DNA of 64,000 nucleotides from Symsagittifera roscoffensis. Its lineage: Eukaryota; Xenacoelomorpha; Acoela; Convolutidae. The notes under the pieces were generated by a model. It was given only the letters and a program-made list of their open reading frames with translations. It was not told the origin of the DNA and made no database searches. The DNA lies in assembly GCF_963678635.1 (NCBI RefSeq), contig NC_087064.1, forward strand, positions 71,917,465 through 71,981,464. The letters are read 5' to 3'. This document shows, piece by piece, positions 1 to 9,639 of the stretch (positions are counted from its first letter, which is position 1; every line of letters begins with the position of its first letter). The position numbers were made by a program, and so were the translations under genes.

Positions 1-294
1 CCATTTCCTGGTCACGCACGTAGAGTTCATGAAAATATCTGGCGGTTATCGGCCTCTGGGAGAGAATTTTTGGAACAAGACAAAATCTGCAATAACAAAC
101 TTCAGGGCCAAATCTAGTGCCAAATCAGTGCGAGCCAAAATGAGACTTTTCAACAATTAGGCGTGAACTATAATTCTGAGCGTTTGACTTCTTTGCTGAT
201 GAGCTTGTGTTTTTGTCATCTTCCATATTTTTTACTCTCTGTGGAATATGAATTCTGTGTAGTGCATCCATCTCGTCTCCTCGTTGTCCTGAAA
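1..294 (-). CDS. Candidate two-exon coding fragment at the left edge (unidentified)
   Basis: On the minus strand a good acceptor (pyrimidine tract, TTTTCAG) precedes 294. The frame then stays open to a donor AGA|GTAAAA at about 238, giving QRGDEMDALHRIHIPQR. A second acceptor (TCTCTCCCAG) precedes 55, and the exon that follows to the window edge has one open frame, RPITARYFHELYVRDQEM. Both junctions are phase 0, so the two pieces join without a shift. I do not recognise the protein. Both exons are short, so chance is a real alternative. If real, the gene continues left of the window. Confidence 0.25.
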
Positions 295-2018
295 ATAGAA
301 GAACAATTTCTAAATTAAGTGACGAGAAATAACACGAGACAAAAAGTCCAGGTTTTGAAACCAAAATTGACTTAAATGAATGGAAAGAGGCAAAAAATTT
401 CTTAATATATCAACAGAAAATAATGAATTGAGAAAAATCCGATGAACAGTAGCATGAAAAACATACCAAAATTGCATATCACTCTTTAACCCCGCCTTAT
501 TTAATCCCTTATGCTTACACACCCTATTTTTAACTCCACGACAATTCGCCCTTTTGTAAAACCAATAATAAAGTTTGTCTAAAGTTAAATCCTTTTACAA
601 GCATAGAAGTAATCCAATTAAGTGTACAAGTTAAGGGCAGAGAAGCTAATCTTAATTCATTTGATGCGTTCAGTGTCTCAAAAATAATGCGCTTCAATTA
701 GCTAAAAAAAGAATTCCTCATTTGTTCGTTCAGATTAGAAATAAACTACAAGGTGCTATTTGAAGGCCTCAAAAGATGTTGGTGAATTTAATTTTAAAAA
801 TCATACTGCCTTAATCCTTAATCATTGTTATACCATTCTTCGAGTAAAAACGTTTGAAGCGTCTTTCCTTTTTACCTTATCTTCCAAAGACAAACAAATC
901 CTGTCAGGTCCTAAACTAAAAATATAAGATGCATTTTTAGCAAGGCAAGAAAGAAACCTATCGAGCTATCGCAACGTAAGCTAAAAATTGATTGTTTGTT
1001 CTTTTTATATTTATATTATTAAATCAATTTTTTTTGTCCATTTTTTGAGAAAAAATGTCTCCTTGCAGCCTTTCTTAGACGTAAAAAACGCACTGCATTG
1101 GCACGCAATTGAAAACTTTGGCCTCTAGCAGTTTAGTCTCTGAACGATTGCTCCTAAGTGGGGACACTATGTTGAGACTGGTTGCTGGCAAAATCTTCAG
1201 GCATTGTGATGGGTGCTGACAATTAAAAAAACTGTCGAAACGGTATTTCTAACATTTACTAACAAACAGGGGGAGTTATTATGACTCACAGTGTCGGAGG
1301 CTACGGAGGTCCCGTTGGCGGAGCTGGCGCATGATGCCCTCAGCTGGAACCCACTTTTGGTCAATTGGTCGAATGCCTGTTCCACAGAATTGTACTTGAG
1401 AAAGAATCTGAAATTTGGTACGAGACGTATAAAACATTGACTAAACATTACAAGACTCAAATTCCGCAACAAGGCAACACAGTCATACTAATAGGGGAAA
1501 TTTAGGCTCCAAGGAGAACTAACGACAAAAGCTGAACTACAAAAGTTTTTTAAAAAATGAAAGCTGCTGGCCTGTTAAAATTTTGTGACTTCGGGTGAAT
1601 TAAGCAAACTTATATGGTAAATTGAAACGTTAAGATGGGCTAAATGACTACAAGGCAGCCTCTTTAAGCAAATCCTACAAACTGAAAACCATTTTCCGCA
1701 AGCGATCAGCCAGTTTCGCCCCATTTTTTTTGCTTTTTTATTTGTTTCAAATTAAGTTTTGTTTGGATTTTTCTGAGGTTTTAGAACACAATTTAGTAAC
1801 TTTTGAACTATGACTTAATCGAGCTTTTGATCATGGAATTAGACAGCCATTCAGGAAAATGACAGTTCTTCCAGATTTTAAGATTTTTCCGAAAAATTGT
1901 AAGATCAAAATGTGATCTTCACCTTGAACTGTATCTCTCGACACTTCCCCTGTCCGGGTCACGTGACTCATTCAACGAGTGGCCGAACACTTCTCGGCAT
2001 AAACTCACTCGACCGTGA
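295..2018. other. Non-coding stretch, no gene recognised
   Basis: AT-rich sequence with only short frames. A GC-richer patch at about 1265-1420 is open for some distance on both strands, but has no recognisable motif and no convincing splice sites. I see nothing else to annotate. Confidence 0.5.
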
Positions 2019-2257
2019 ACGAGTATCCGCATCACTTTCCTAAATTGGATATCGGCCAGTCCGTCTCGGCCGAAAGCGAAGGTGCCTCGATATCCAACTG
2101 TGATAAATCCAGGGCTTCCGACACCTCCCGAAACTCCTGAAGCTCCCACTGACAACGCACCAGAAGTTGAACCGGCAGCTGTCATATTTGAGTCCGTTTC
2201 TTCCGGCTTCAGTTCGTCGTCTGAAAAACAATTTCAAGTAGCGAATTTGTTGGAAGG
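2019..2257 (+). pseudogene. Short Pro/Glu/Ser-rich coding frame, split by the LTR element
   Basis: An open frame after the stop at 2016-2018 encodes a Pro-rich then Ser-rich peptide (for example GLPTPPETPEAP, later SGFSSSSEKQFQVANLLEG). The LTR element inserts inside it at 2257/2258. Beyond the element, with the duplicated GAAGG counted once, the frame continues GKDVWH and stops at 9466-9468. The composition and the exact frame match suggest the C-terminal end of a real or former gene, about six codons of which were displaced. No domain is recognised and no upstream exon was found. The opposite strand is also open here (1919-2185), so coding status is uncertain. Confidence 0.35.
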
Positions 2258-2516
2258 TGTGATATGCGTTGCGATATCAAATTGAAAACAAGTTGGAATT
2301 CAATACTGTATTCTGAATATTGAATTTAGATTTTCTCTTTTCTTTGTTTTCTTATGTACTGAGAGATAGATCATTGTTAAGTACTCTGATCTCTCACTTA
2401 GTCTCAGTGTCATCACTTATGTATGACCTTGAGCGTACCATAAAATAATGATTTAACACCAGAGGTTGGCTGTACATACGTATAATAAATACTGCTACTG
2501 CAGTAGCGGTATGACA
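2258..2516 (-). repeat. 3' LTR of the gypsy element
   Basis: The 259-bp repeat is identical to 9186-9444. It contains a perfect 14-bp palindrome, GCTACTGCAGTAGC (2493-2506), near what is the 5' edge (U3) in element sense. A tract reading TTTATTATAC in element sense could act as a TATA-type signal, but this is not certain. Confidence 0.96.
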
Positions 2517-2529
2517 CACCCCCCTCGGT
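2517..2529 (-). promoter_or_regulatory. Polypurine tract
   Basis: In element sense, GAGGGGGGGTG lies directly before the 3' LTR. This is the expected position and composition of the primer for plus-strand synthesis. Confidence 0.8.
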
Positions 2530-2627
2530 GAAAGAAATAAATTATACAACATCAGTAGGATAATTTATTTAAAAGAGTTCAATTTACTCAGTTCTGAAGA
2601 AAGTCTTTTAGATGGATTATGTAAATT

Positions 2628-5600
2628 TCAGTTTTCCTCCAGCTCAATTTCCCAACTCGGGTTCCAATCTACTCCTTCATCTAAAGTAGCATATCCGAAT
2701 TTTCGCATAAATAAATGTCTTTCGAGTCGTCGCACTTTTGACTCCAAAGGTCTGTCGTCCCGATCTTTGAAATCTCTCAGTTGGTTTCTGTATTCTTTAA
2801 GTGCCTCCTTTAAAAGACCTCTTCCTGTAAGATTTTCGGATATTTCTTTGATTGAATGTTTTATCGAATCTCCGAATCGCTTGGGTTCTTTGTTCTTTGT
2901 TTGTCTAGAACTTCGTCGAACACCTGACTCTTCCGCACTTGATTCGTCCGAGAATCCTTGTGGTGGTTCGAAGTTTGTATCCAATTCTGAGCCTTTTTGA
3001 GGATTTTCTCTAAGTTCATCCGCAACTCGCTGCACCCCTCTTTTTAACAGTTGGTCCGCGTACTTCTCCCAGTCAGACGGTGCCAAATTTCTATTGTGAA
3101 ACGTCTCCACTATATCTTCCAAAGGGGTGTGCGCGTCAATGCCCTTCAGTTTCGGACGCTGTTTGGTTTTCGGCGTAGAGCTCGACTGGATTTTGGTATC
3201 TGCTGTGACCGAATCCGGTTTAGATATTGCTTGCTCTTGTTCCGAGTTGACTGCAGTCGCAGTTTGGTTTGCGTTGGTCCCCTGTTGTTGCTTGCTTCGG
3301 CTTTTCTTCTCTTTTCCGCTCTTTTCCGGCTTGTTCGTGTTTGTTTCCTCTGCTGATTTTGGTCCCGCCAGGTTTGGTTTAGCTCTTTTTATTGCAAGAT
3401 TCAGTCCTCCCCCGGCTTCTGTGTCCTTAGAAGTGACTATTGTTTGGCTCTTCTGAAAGCGCTCTGTTGGGTTCATTTCATTTGCAATTTCCATTTCTCC
3501 TTGGAGTTCATCCTCCGATTCCAGCTCCTCTAGTAATTCTGGAGAACTGACTCGCTTGAACTTTTTTGTAGGTTCCGACGATGGACTTTTACTTGTGCTT
3601 CTCTGTTTTTCTTGTGTAAGTACGGTTTTTGATTGAGCTATGTCCGATTTTCTATAGATCGAACCGGCCGATGTCTTAATTGTTGATTCCGTTTCTGAAG
3701 CTATTTTCCCCTTTAGTGGTCTGGTTAGGGCTTGTCCGCTTTTCCTTAGAGGGTCCTTTCTAAGTATTGTCTTGGGTGGTGACTTGCATTGGTTTTCTAC
3801 TTTATCTTCCACAAATCCTTTTTCCCAAGAGTAAATCATTTCTTTTCGAAGATCGGGATTGAGTTGACCTGTCTCGTCCACTAATTTCCTGATGTCATTT
3901 TTAGCTGCATCCCTTCTTTCGTAGTTCCATCGGGCGTTTGCCTCCAACAATTCCTTTAGGGCTTTGGCTCTTTCTTTGTCTCTGTCCGATGTTATCTGCT
4001 GCTTGTGCAGTGGGCTTGTATCCCTGCTCAGTTGTCCCTTGCGCACTATCTTGAGATTCTCTCTCGACTGATCAATCCTCCGTTTCATTTGAGACGCAGT
4101 CAGTGCTGAGCGTTCCAAGTGTTGTTTGTCTAAAGAATCAGAATTATTTAAAAACCTATCCCTCACAATTTTAAATTCTGTTTTTGGTAGTCTGCCGAAA
4201 TGTGCTTGGAACGGGGATACTTGAATTGTTTTCTGCTTGTTCCATCGTAAATCTCGCATTATAATACTGAGACATAATTTGATTGATTTATTATTTTCAT
4301 CGAGCATCATCACTCCCAGTCTTCTTTTTATTGTTTGAATTGTACGTTCAACCAACCCCCAACCTCTGTGATCCCCCACCGGACAGAATTTTTGTTCGAT
4401 ATTAAGTTCCGAACAAAATTTTTTTAGAGTTTTTCCCTTAAAGCCTGAAAATTGATCCGAACGAATTGATTCAGGGACTCCATGTGTGTCGATATATGAT
4501 CTCAAGAATTTTACTGTGCTCTTTCCACTTGTGGATTTTGTAACCTTCACTGATGGAAATTTTGAGAATCGATCAATAGCTACTAAAAGATAGATTTTTT
4601 TTCTTTTCTGATTTTCTATAGGCCCCGCGTAGTCTAGTTGTACCTCCTGTCCCGGCTGCGTGAGCAGTGGTAGTGGTTTTGACGAATTTTTCGAAATAAG
4701 GTATTTAACATTCTTACCATATCTGGTACAACTACGGCACTCCTCTGCCAAATTCACGATGTCCTTATTCATGTGTGGCCACCACAGATATTGCGCTGCT
4801 CCCAACATCGCTTCCTGTCCTGGGTGTCCCCGATGTATTCGTTTGAGGACAGCTTGTCGTAGTTGAACTGGTACCGCTAGCCGATTATTCACCAAGATGC
4901 AGTCGTCCTGAACTGCCATCTGCGACCACAACGGATTTGTATAGGGTCCCATCAATTCGAATCCTTGTTTGTCCCTTCTCTCTACCACTCTCCTGAGGCG
5001 GTCCATCCACGTGTTTTCTGTGGTCAGTTCTGCTAGTAAGTTTTTGTCGAACAGTTTTGCGAGGTTGTCCAGAGTCTCTACTTGTTGCTGCTTTTGCAGT
5101 CTTGATTTTCCTAGACCCTTTGGCGGTTGAATTGAGCATACTTCCTCCTCACTCTCCGCCTCTTCTGTGGTTGTAAGGTCGACTTCTATTACATTCACCT
5201 CACTGAGTTTTCGTTCTGTCGATGCGATCGGTTTTGACGATGTTGGACTTGATTCGTCTTCCAAATTGTCCCTGACTTCTTGAGTATCGGCCACCAGTTC
5301 TCGATTTTCCTGAACATTGTTTTCTCCGCCTATTAGCTGCCAGAATGAGAGCAGTCTTTGGTCCGCTATTCGTTGTTGTTCCGGTTCCAGCGACCATTTT
5401 ACTCGTTGTGCTTGACGTGTTTCGCTGTCTGAGCTGTCCCTATTTTTTCTGCCTCCTCGTATAATTTTTCTCGTACGTTGTACTGTCTCTGTGATCTCCT
5501 CCTCTCCCGAGAGTTCGTTATTGGTGGAAAATGATCGGTTCCACTTTGGGTCCATTAGGCTTTCTTCACGCTCCTCGTTCCGCCAATCTTGTGGTGAGCT

Positions 5601-6311
5601 GGACCACCAGTCGTATGTTCTGTTTGCATTTTCTGACATCTCGATTCTTGAGTCTGTTTTTTCTATTTTTTTCGGTACTGGTCGTTTTTTTATTTTGCAA
5701 TTATTTAAGACTGACTGTTTGCTGGGTTGATTTGACGAAAGAGTGATTTGTTTCTGTTGAACTGTTGTGTTCAGCTGTTTTTGCAGTCGTGGAAACTGTT
5801 TTCTCTCGTTCCGGTCGAGCTTTGTTCGGTTTTGACCGTTTTGGTTGCTATAGCAATCATTACTTGATGACTGTTTCCTAACATTCCTTCTAGAACATTC
5901 TAGAACGTTTTCGTTCCGGTTGAGCGACCTTGAATCTTTAAGCCTACTGTTCCAGCAGTCGAACGCTTCATGAAAAGAGTTTATTGTTGCTACTACAAAC
6001 TTTTCGTCTAATTCTGATTCGGGCCAGGGATCATTGAAAGGATCACGCGATAAATAATCAAGTATGCCCATGTCCCTCCCCGGAATGTGAACTATGTTGA
6101 ACTGATACGACAGTAACCGGTCAACCCACAGGGTTAAGCGTGATTGGTAGGTCTTGTTCGATTGATTAACATCCAATGCTGTTGTAAGCGCTTTATGGTC
6201 AGTTGCGATGGTAAATGGTTTCCCCAGAAGGTAGTGTTTATATCTATCTACTGCCCAAACAACTGCCAATAATTCCAACTCATTTCTTGAATATTTTTTT
6301 TTCTTGAGCAT
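2628..6311 (-). CDS. Pol, second part: RNase H, integrase and long C-terminal tail
   Basis: The 1227-aa frame begins within RNase H (residues 1-100, including NELELLAVVWAVDRYKHYL and HIPGRDMGILDYLSRDP). A polar, basic, low-complexity linker of about 370 residues follows, which is long for this family. Next come the integrase HHCC finger (about 494-530: H-x3-H, later C-x2-C) and the catalytic core with Asp in QLDYAGP, Asp in RSDQF and, exactly 35 residues on, Glu in GLVERT. A Lys/Ser/Glu-rich tail of some 550 residues ends with a basic RRSSRQTKNKEPKRFG stretch of the kind seen late in gypsy Pol proteins. The frame overlaps the upstream one by 32 bases and lies +1 to it. The ATG at 6311 falls inside the RNase H fold, so it is unlikely to be a genuine start. 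Confidence 0.93.
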   Translation of the reverse strand: MLKKKKYSRNELELLAVVWAVDRYKHYLLGKPFTIATDHKALTTALDVNQSNKTYQSRLTLWVDRLLSYQFNIVHIPGRDMGILDYLSRDPFNDPWPESELDEKFVVATINSFHEAFDCWNSRLKDSRSLNRNENVLECSRRNVRKQSSSNDCYSNQNGQNRTKLDRNERKQFPRLQKQLNTTVQQKQITLSSNQPSKQSVLNNCKIKKRPVPKKIEKTDSRIEMSENANRTYDWWSSSPQDWRNEEREESLMDPKWNRSFSTNNELSGEEEITETVQRTRKIIRGGRKNRDSSDSETRQAQRVKWSLEPEQQRIADQRLLSFWQLIGGENNVQENRELVADTQEVRDNLEDESSPTSSKPIASTERKLSEVNVIEVDLTTTEEAESEEEVCSIQPPKGLGKSRLQKQQQVETLDNLAKLFDKNLLAELTTENTWMDRLRRVVERRDKQGFELMGPYTNPLWSQMAVQDDCILVNNRLAVPVQLRQAVLKRIHRGHPGQEAMLGAAQYLWWPHMNKDIVNLAEECRSCTRYGKNVKYLISKNSSKPLPLLTQPGQEVQLDYAGPIENQKRKKIYLLVAIDRFSKFPSVKVTKSTSGKSTVKFLRSYIDTHGVPESIRSDQFSGFKGKTLKKFCSELNIEQKFCPVGDHRGWGLVERTIQTIKRRLGVMMLDENNKSIKLCLSIIMRDLRWNKQKTIQVSPFQAHFGRLPKTEFKIVRDRFLNNSDSLDKQHLERSALTASQMKRRIDQSRENLKIVRKGQLSRDTSPLHKQQITSDRDKERAKALKELLEANARWNYERRDAAKNDIRKLVDETGQLNPDLRKEMIYSWEKGFVEDKVENQCKSPPKTILRKDPLRKSGQALTRPLKGKIASETESTIKTSAGSIYRKSDIAQSKTVLTQEKQRSTSKSPSSEPTKKFKRVSSPELLEELESEDELQGEMEIANEMNPTERFQKSQTIVTSKDTEAGGGLNLAIKRAKPNLAGPKSAEETNTNKPEKSGKEKKSRSKQQQGTNANQTATAVNSEQEQAISKPDSVTADTKIQSSSTPKTKQRPKLKGIDAHTPLEDIVETFHNRNLAPSDWEKYADQLLKRGVQRVADELRENPQKGSELDTNFEPPQGFSDESSAEESGVRRSSRQTKNKEPKRFGDSIKHSIKEISENLTGRGLLKEALKEYRNQLRDFKDRDDRPLESKVRRLERHLFMRKFGYATLDEGVDWNPSWEIELEEN

Positions 6312-9186
6312 TTAGGTATCGGGATGCGAACGAAATTGGGACCCACAACCCTTCATCATTTTGTTGTTCTAAAGTGGACCCTAGTCCATCATGGCTAGCA
6401 TCGCATTTAACTCGTGTTTCACGATTTGCATCGTAATAATGCACTTTCGTAATATTCGCCACAGCTCCTTTTATAGCATTAAATGCTTGTGTGTGAACAT
6501 CCCCCCACTCGAATTTTTTCACCGGGAGTTTCATGTTTTTTAACTTTTTCTTTTGATTTTCTTCTTTAAGAAGTGGTCTTAATTTTTCTGTCAGACTTGC
6601 TACGTTAGGTATAAATTTAGCTAAATGATTTATGCTTCCTAGAAATGACCTTAGTTGTTTTAGGGATTTGGGCGGGTTCAAGTTTACTACCGCTTCCGTT
6701 TTAGTGATCTTCGGTCTAACCCCTTCTTCTGAGAGATGATGACCCAACCAATTCACTTCTTGTTTGAAAAATTCACATTTTGATAGTTTCAGTGCCAAGT
6801 TTTCCGCATCCAATTTCTTTAATACTGCTTCTACTAGGTTGGCATGTTCGATTTCACTTCCCTTTGACACAATAAGTATGTCATCCAGAAAACAGAACGT
6901 GTTTTTAGCGTGATTTATGGTTCTATCCATAGCCTTTTGAAATTCAGCTGGCATATCTGCTAGTCCGTAGAATCCTGTCAAGAATCTGTAAGTTCCGGTT
7001 GCTTTTCCGCCCACAATGTTAAAGTTGCATTGCCTAGCTGTATCCGCAGCCAATTTTAGTTGACTGTACGCATATTTCAAATCTAACACCGAAAAATATA
7101 GCGTACCCTTTTTGTTTTCAGTTACAATCTGGCTTACCCCATCAATAAGTTCATCTACATTCGGCATTTGGTATTTGTTTTTGAACAATTGTCTATTGAT
7201 TGGTTTCGCGTCCATTGCCAATTTTATTGAGTCATCCTTCTTTACTGTTATCACAATCGGGGCGATAAAGCAATCACTTGTACACTTATCAAGTTTTGTT
7301 ATATGACCTTCTGTCAATAACTTCTCGATTTCTTTTTCGACTTTATCTTGTATATGAATTGGGATTCTTCTCCCCTTTTCTTGTATCGGACATAGTGGGT
7401 ATTTGAATTTTGAACTGACGATGTGGTTTTTAGAAATGCCTTGCCTTTCGAATAAGTTCTTAAATTTATTTAAAAATATTTCTTTCCAACCTTCCGACTG
7501 CTCGCACATGAGCACGTCAAACCTGGTGAGTTCTTTTGGCGCTGTTCTTTGTGTAGTCACTATTCCCACTTGTCCTTGCAAGTCTAATCCCATGATGCAT
7601 CTAGTTTTTCGCTCTGATACCAGAAAGGTTGCGCCCTTAACTTCCCAGCCCGCTGACCTCAGATTGGTTTTTAGGGCTCCCAGGATACTGATCGGTTGTT
7701 TGTTGTACTCCACAAATTTTGTTTGTAAGTTCAATTTGTCAGACGGTATGAATCTCACTTTGTTTGATTTTTCCATGATTTCTTTTGTCGTTGCCCAGTT
7801 AAGAAATGAGACAGGACTACCAGTATCCACTGTTAGCTGAATAATCTGGTTATCTATTCGTACCATAGCCTTTAGTGACTTTACGCGGTTCAATGTTGGA
7901 TCTCGAATAGAGTCTATTTTCTGAACTCTAACCACTTTTCCGTTTGTTTCTTTTCTCATCTCATTTATTCGATCTTTCACATATTTTGAAACTCGTTCAT
8001 TTTCCGGTTGTTGAGTTTGTATCAACATGACTTCAAATTCACTACATGACCCAACACCTTCACTGATCTGGTCGCATTCCACTATCGATTCTTCCGAATC
8101 TTCCGCAATTTCACTTACTTGTTGTGATCTGCACATTTTAGCGAAATGATTTGGTTTACCACAGTTTTTACAGTCCTTTCCCATCGCTGGACAATTTTTT
8201 AGGTGTCCTTGTTCAAACGTCCTTCCACATCTATTACATGGTTTTGTTTTCGTGTTTTGATTTTTGTTATTATTCTGTCTGTTATTATTTTCTCTTCTAT
8301 TTGGAGTTTTGGTTTTCCCCCCCAAATTTCGAACTGCCATTACAGGTTCCTGTTTTATTCTTACACCCGATGTGTAATTGCTACTTGATCCTCCTGCAGC
8401 CGCAGCATTAGTCTTTTGAAATGCCATTGTGGTTAACTTGCTATGTTCGAATTTTATAGCCCTTTTTAGAACTTCCTCTGGATCCAGAGTTTCGAATGTC
8501 AACGTGTCCTGTAATGTCATGTTCTTCATCTTCGAGATGAACAAGTCTCGCACTATTTCATTTTCCAATGTTCCTAGTTCTGATCGGGCTGCTTGAGCAG
8601 TTAACGCTGCGTGGAATGATTCCAGAGATTCTCCAGATTCTTGCATTCTCGTAAATAACTTGTATCTCTCGTATGTTACACATTTCACTTTTTGAAACGA
8701 GACTTCTGCCAACTCTGTTATTTCTCTGAACGTCATTTTCGATATTTCTGCGTGCGGATTCTTTTGTAGGAATCTTTTCTTTCCCTCAGTGCCCAAAGAT
8801 AGAAATAGTCGTGACACCAGTTTCTTTTGTACTTCGTTGTAGAAGACATTGTGTCCGACTCGTGGGCCTCTTGTTCTTTTCTCTTCGTTCTCCAATGCTA
8901 CTCTGTCTGTAGCTAGTTTATCTCTAAGAATTCTAGCGTTCCTCGCATCTTCGTTCTCCCCATCCCTGGGCGTTTCCGGGCGTGGTGGTGGTTCCTCTAA
9001 TATGTCTTTTGGTTCTTCCAAAATAATCTCTGGGTTCACATTTTCTTTGACCGTAACCGCCATGAGAAATTGTTCGAACCAAATTTTAAATTGCCACGGA
9101 GGGTCTAGATTCGCTGATGCCCAAAATACCGGGATTCCCATATCCGTTCTGTTGTCTTGAGCTGCGAATCCTGCTGGCTGCGCCAT
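6280..9186 (-). CDS. Gag-Pol, first part: Gag, protease, reverse transcriptase, start of RNase H
   Basis: The 968-aa frame encodes Gag (residues 1 to about 300, including PPWQFKIWFEQFLMAVTVKE). A zinc-knuckle region follows at about 312-350, with a CxxCG...C set and a canonical CKNCGKPNHFAKMC. The aspartic protease has VDTGSPVSFL near 450. Reverse transcriptase spans about 600-790 with FLDDILIV near 765. The first half of RNase H includes CDASHDGLG near 930. The frame stops just after RYLNAQEKK, in a run of nine A, with the rest of RNase H in the +1 frame. The first ATG uses the last base of the LTR and the first two of the primer site; Met16 is an alternative start. All catalytic motifs seen are intact. 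Confidence 0.94.
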   Translation of the reverse strand: MAQPAGFAAQDNRTDMGIPVFWASANLDPPWQFKIWFEQFLMAVTVKENVNPEIILEEPKDILEEPPPRPETPRDGENEDARNARILRDKLATDRVALENEEKRTRGPRVGHNVFYNEVQKKLVSRLFLSLGTEGKKRFLQKNPHAEISKMTFREITELAEVSFQKVKCVTYERYKLFTRMQESGESLESFHAALTAQAARSELGTLENEIVRDLFISKMKNMTLQDTLTFETLDPEEVLKRAIKFEHSKLTTMAFQKTNAAAAGGSSSNYTSGVRIKQEPVMAVRNLGGKTKTPNRRENNNRQNNNKNQNTKTKPCNRCGRTFEQGHLKNCPAMGKDCKNCGKPNHFAKMCRSQQVSEIAEDSEESIVECDQISEGVGSCSEFEVMLIQTQQPENERVSKYVKDRINEMRKETNGKVVRVQKIDSIRDPTLNRVKSLKAMVRIDNQIIQLTVDTGSPVSFLNWATTKEIMEKSNKVRFIPSDKLNLQTKFVEYNKQPISILGALKTNLRSAGWEVKGATFLVSERKTRCIMGLDLQGQVGIVTTQRTAPKELTRFDVLMCEQSEGWKEIFLNKFKNLFERQGISKNHIVSSKFKYPLCPIQEKGRRIPIHIQDKVEKEIEKLLTEGHITKLDKCTSDCFIAPIVITVKKDDSIKLAMDAKPINRQLFKNKYQMPNVDELIDGVSQIVTENKKGTLYFSVLDLKYAYSQLKLAADTARQCNFNIVGGKATGTYRFLTGFYGLADMPAEFQKAMDRTINHAKNTFCFLDDILIVSKGSEIEHANLVEAVLKKLDAENLALKLSKCEFFKQEVNWLGHHLSEEGVRPKITKTEAVVNLNPPKSLKQLRSFLGSINHLAKFIPNVASLTEKLRPLLKEENQKKKLKNMKLPVKKFEWGDVHTQAFNAIKGAVANITKVHYYDANRETRVKCDASHDGLGSTLEQQNDEGLWVPISFASRYLNAQEKKIFKK
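9165..9185 (-). promoter_or_regulatory. Primer-binding site, tRNA-Ser-like
   Basis: Directly after the 5' LTR the element reads TGGCGCAGCCAGCAGGATTC. Its complement has the form of a tRNA 3' end: CCA, discriminator G, a 7-nt acceptor strand, a 5-nt T-stem strand CCTGC, then TTCGAAT-like T-loop bases. Discriminator G with this T-stem is typical of tRNA-Ser. The site is also read as the first codons of gag. Confidence 0.75.
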
Positions 9187-9444
9187 GTGATATGCGTTGC
9201 GATATCAAATTGAAAACAAGTTGGAATTCAATACTGTATTCTGAATATTGAATTTAGATTTTCTCTTTTCTTTGTTTTCTTATGTACTGAGAGATAGATC
9301 ATTGTTAAGTACTCTGATCTCTCACTTAGTCTCAGTGTCATCACTTATGTATGACCTTGAGCGTACCATAAAATAATGATTTAACACCAGAGGTTGGCTG
9401 TACATACGTATAATAAATACTGCTACTGCAGTAGCGGTATGACA
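9186..9444 (-). repeat. 5' LTR of the gypsy element
   Basis: Identical to 2258-2516. The boundary lies at ...CACA|TGG in element sense, and GAAGG follows at 9445-9449. Confidence 0.96.
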
Positions 9445-9639
9445 GAAGGAAAGGACGTCTGGCATTGACTAACAAGAAATCCGCCTCTTTTTCCCAACCA
9501 CAGCACTTTTAGATACAATTTCGTGGCATCCATTTTCAATCAAAAATTACCCTTTAGATTCTAATCACAAAACGAACTGAAAGAGCAAGACATTGTCAAT
9601 CATCAAAACAGTAGATCGTTGATTGAGGATGAGGCAACA

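Larger units (their letters stand above)
2258..9444 (-). mobile_element. Full-length young Ty3/gypsy-type LTR retrotransposon
   Basis: The 7187-bp element lies on the minus strand. Its two 259-bp LTRs (2258-2516 and 9186-9444) are identical by eye, begin TG and end CA. It is flanked by a 5-bp target duplication, GAAGG (2253-2257 and 9445-9449). Order in its own sense is 5' LTR, primer-binding site, gag, CCHC knuckle, protease, reverse transcriptase, RNase H, HHCC finger, D-D-35-E integrase, long C-terminal tail, purine tract, 3' LTR. RT before integrase is the Ty3/gypsy order. No envelope-like frame is seen. Identical LTRs and two long uninterrupted frames imply very recent insertion. A tRNA-Ser-like primer site and the lack of an obvious chromodomain would fit a Mag-like lineage, but that placement is inference. 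Confidence 0.96.

Noticed and set aside
1197-1472. 91-aa minus-strand frame in the GC-richer patch
   Set aside because: No motif, opposite strand equally open, and no splice sites that make sense.
3051-3456. Open plus-strand frames within the young LTR element
   Set aside because: Antisense shadows of the pol tail, with no domain.
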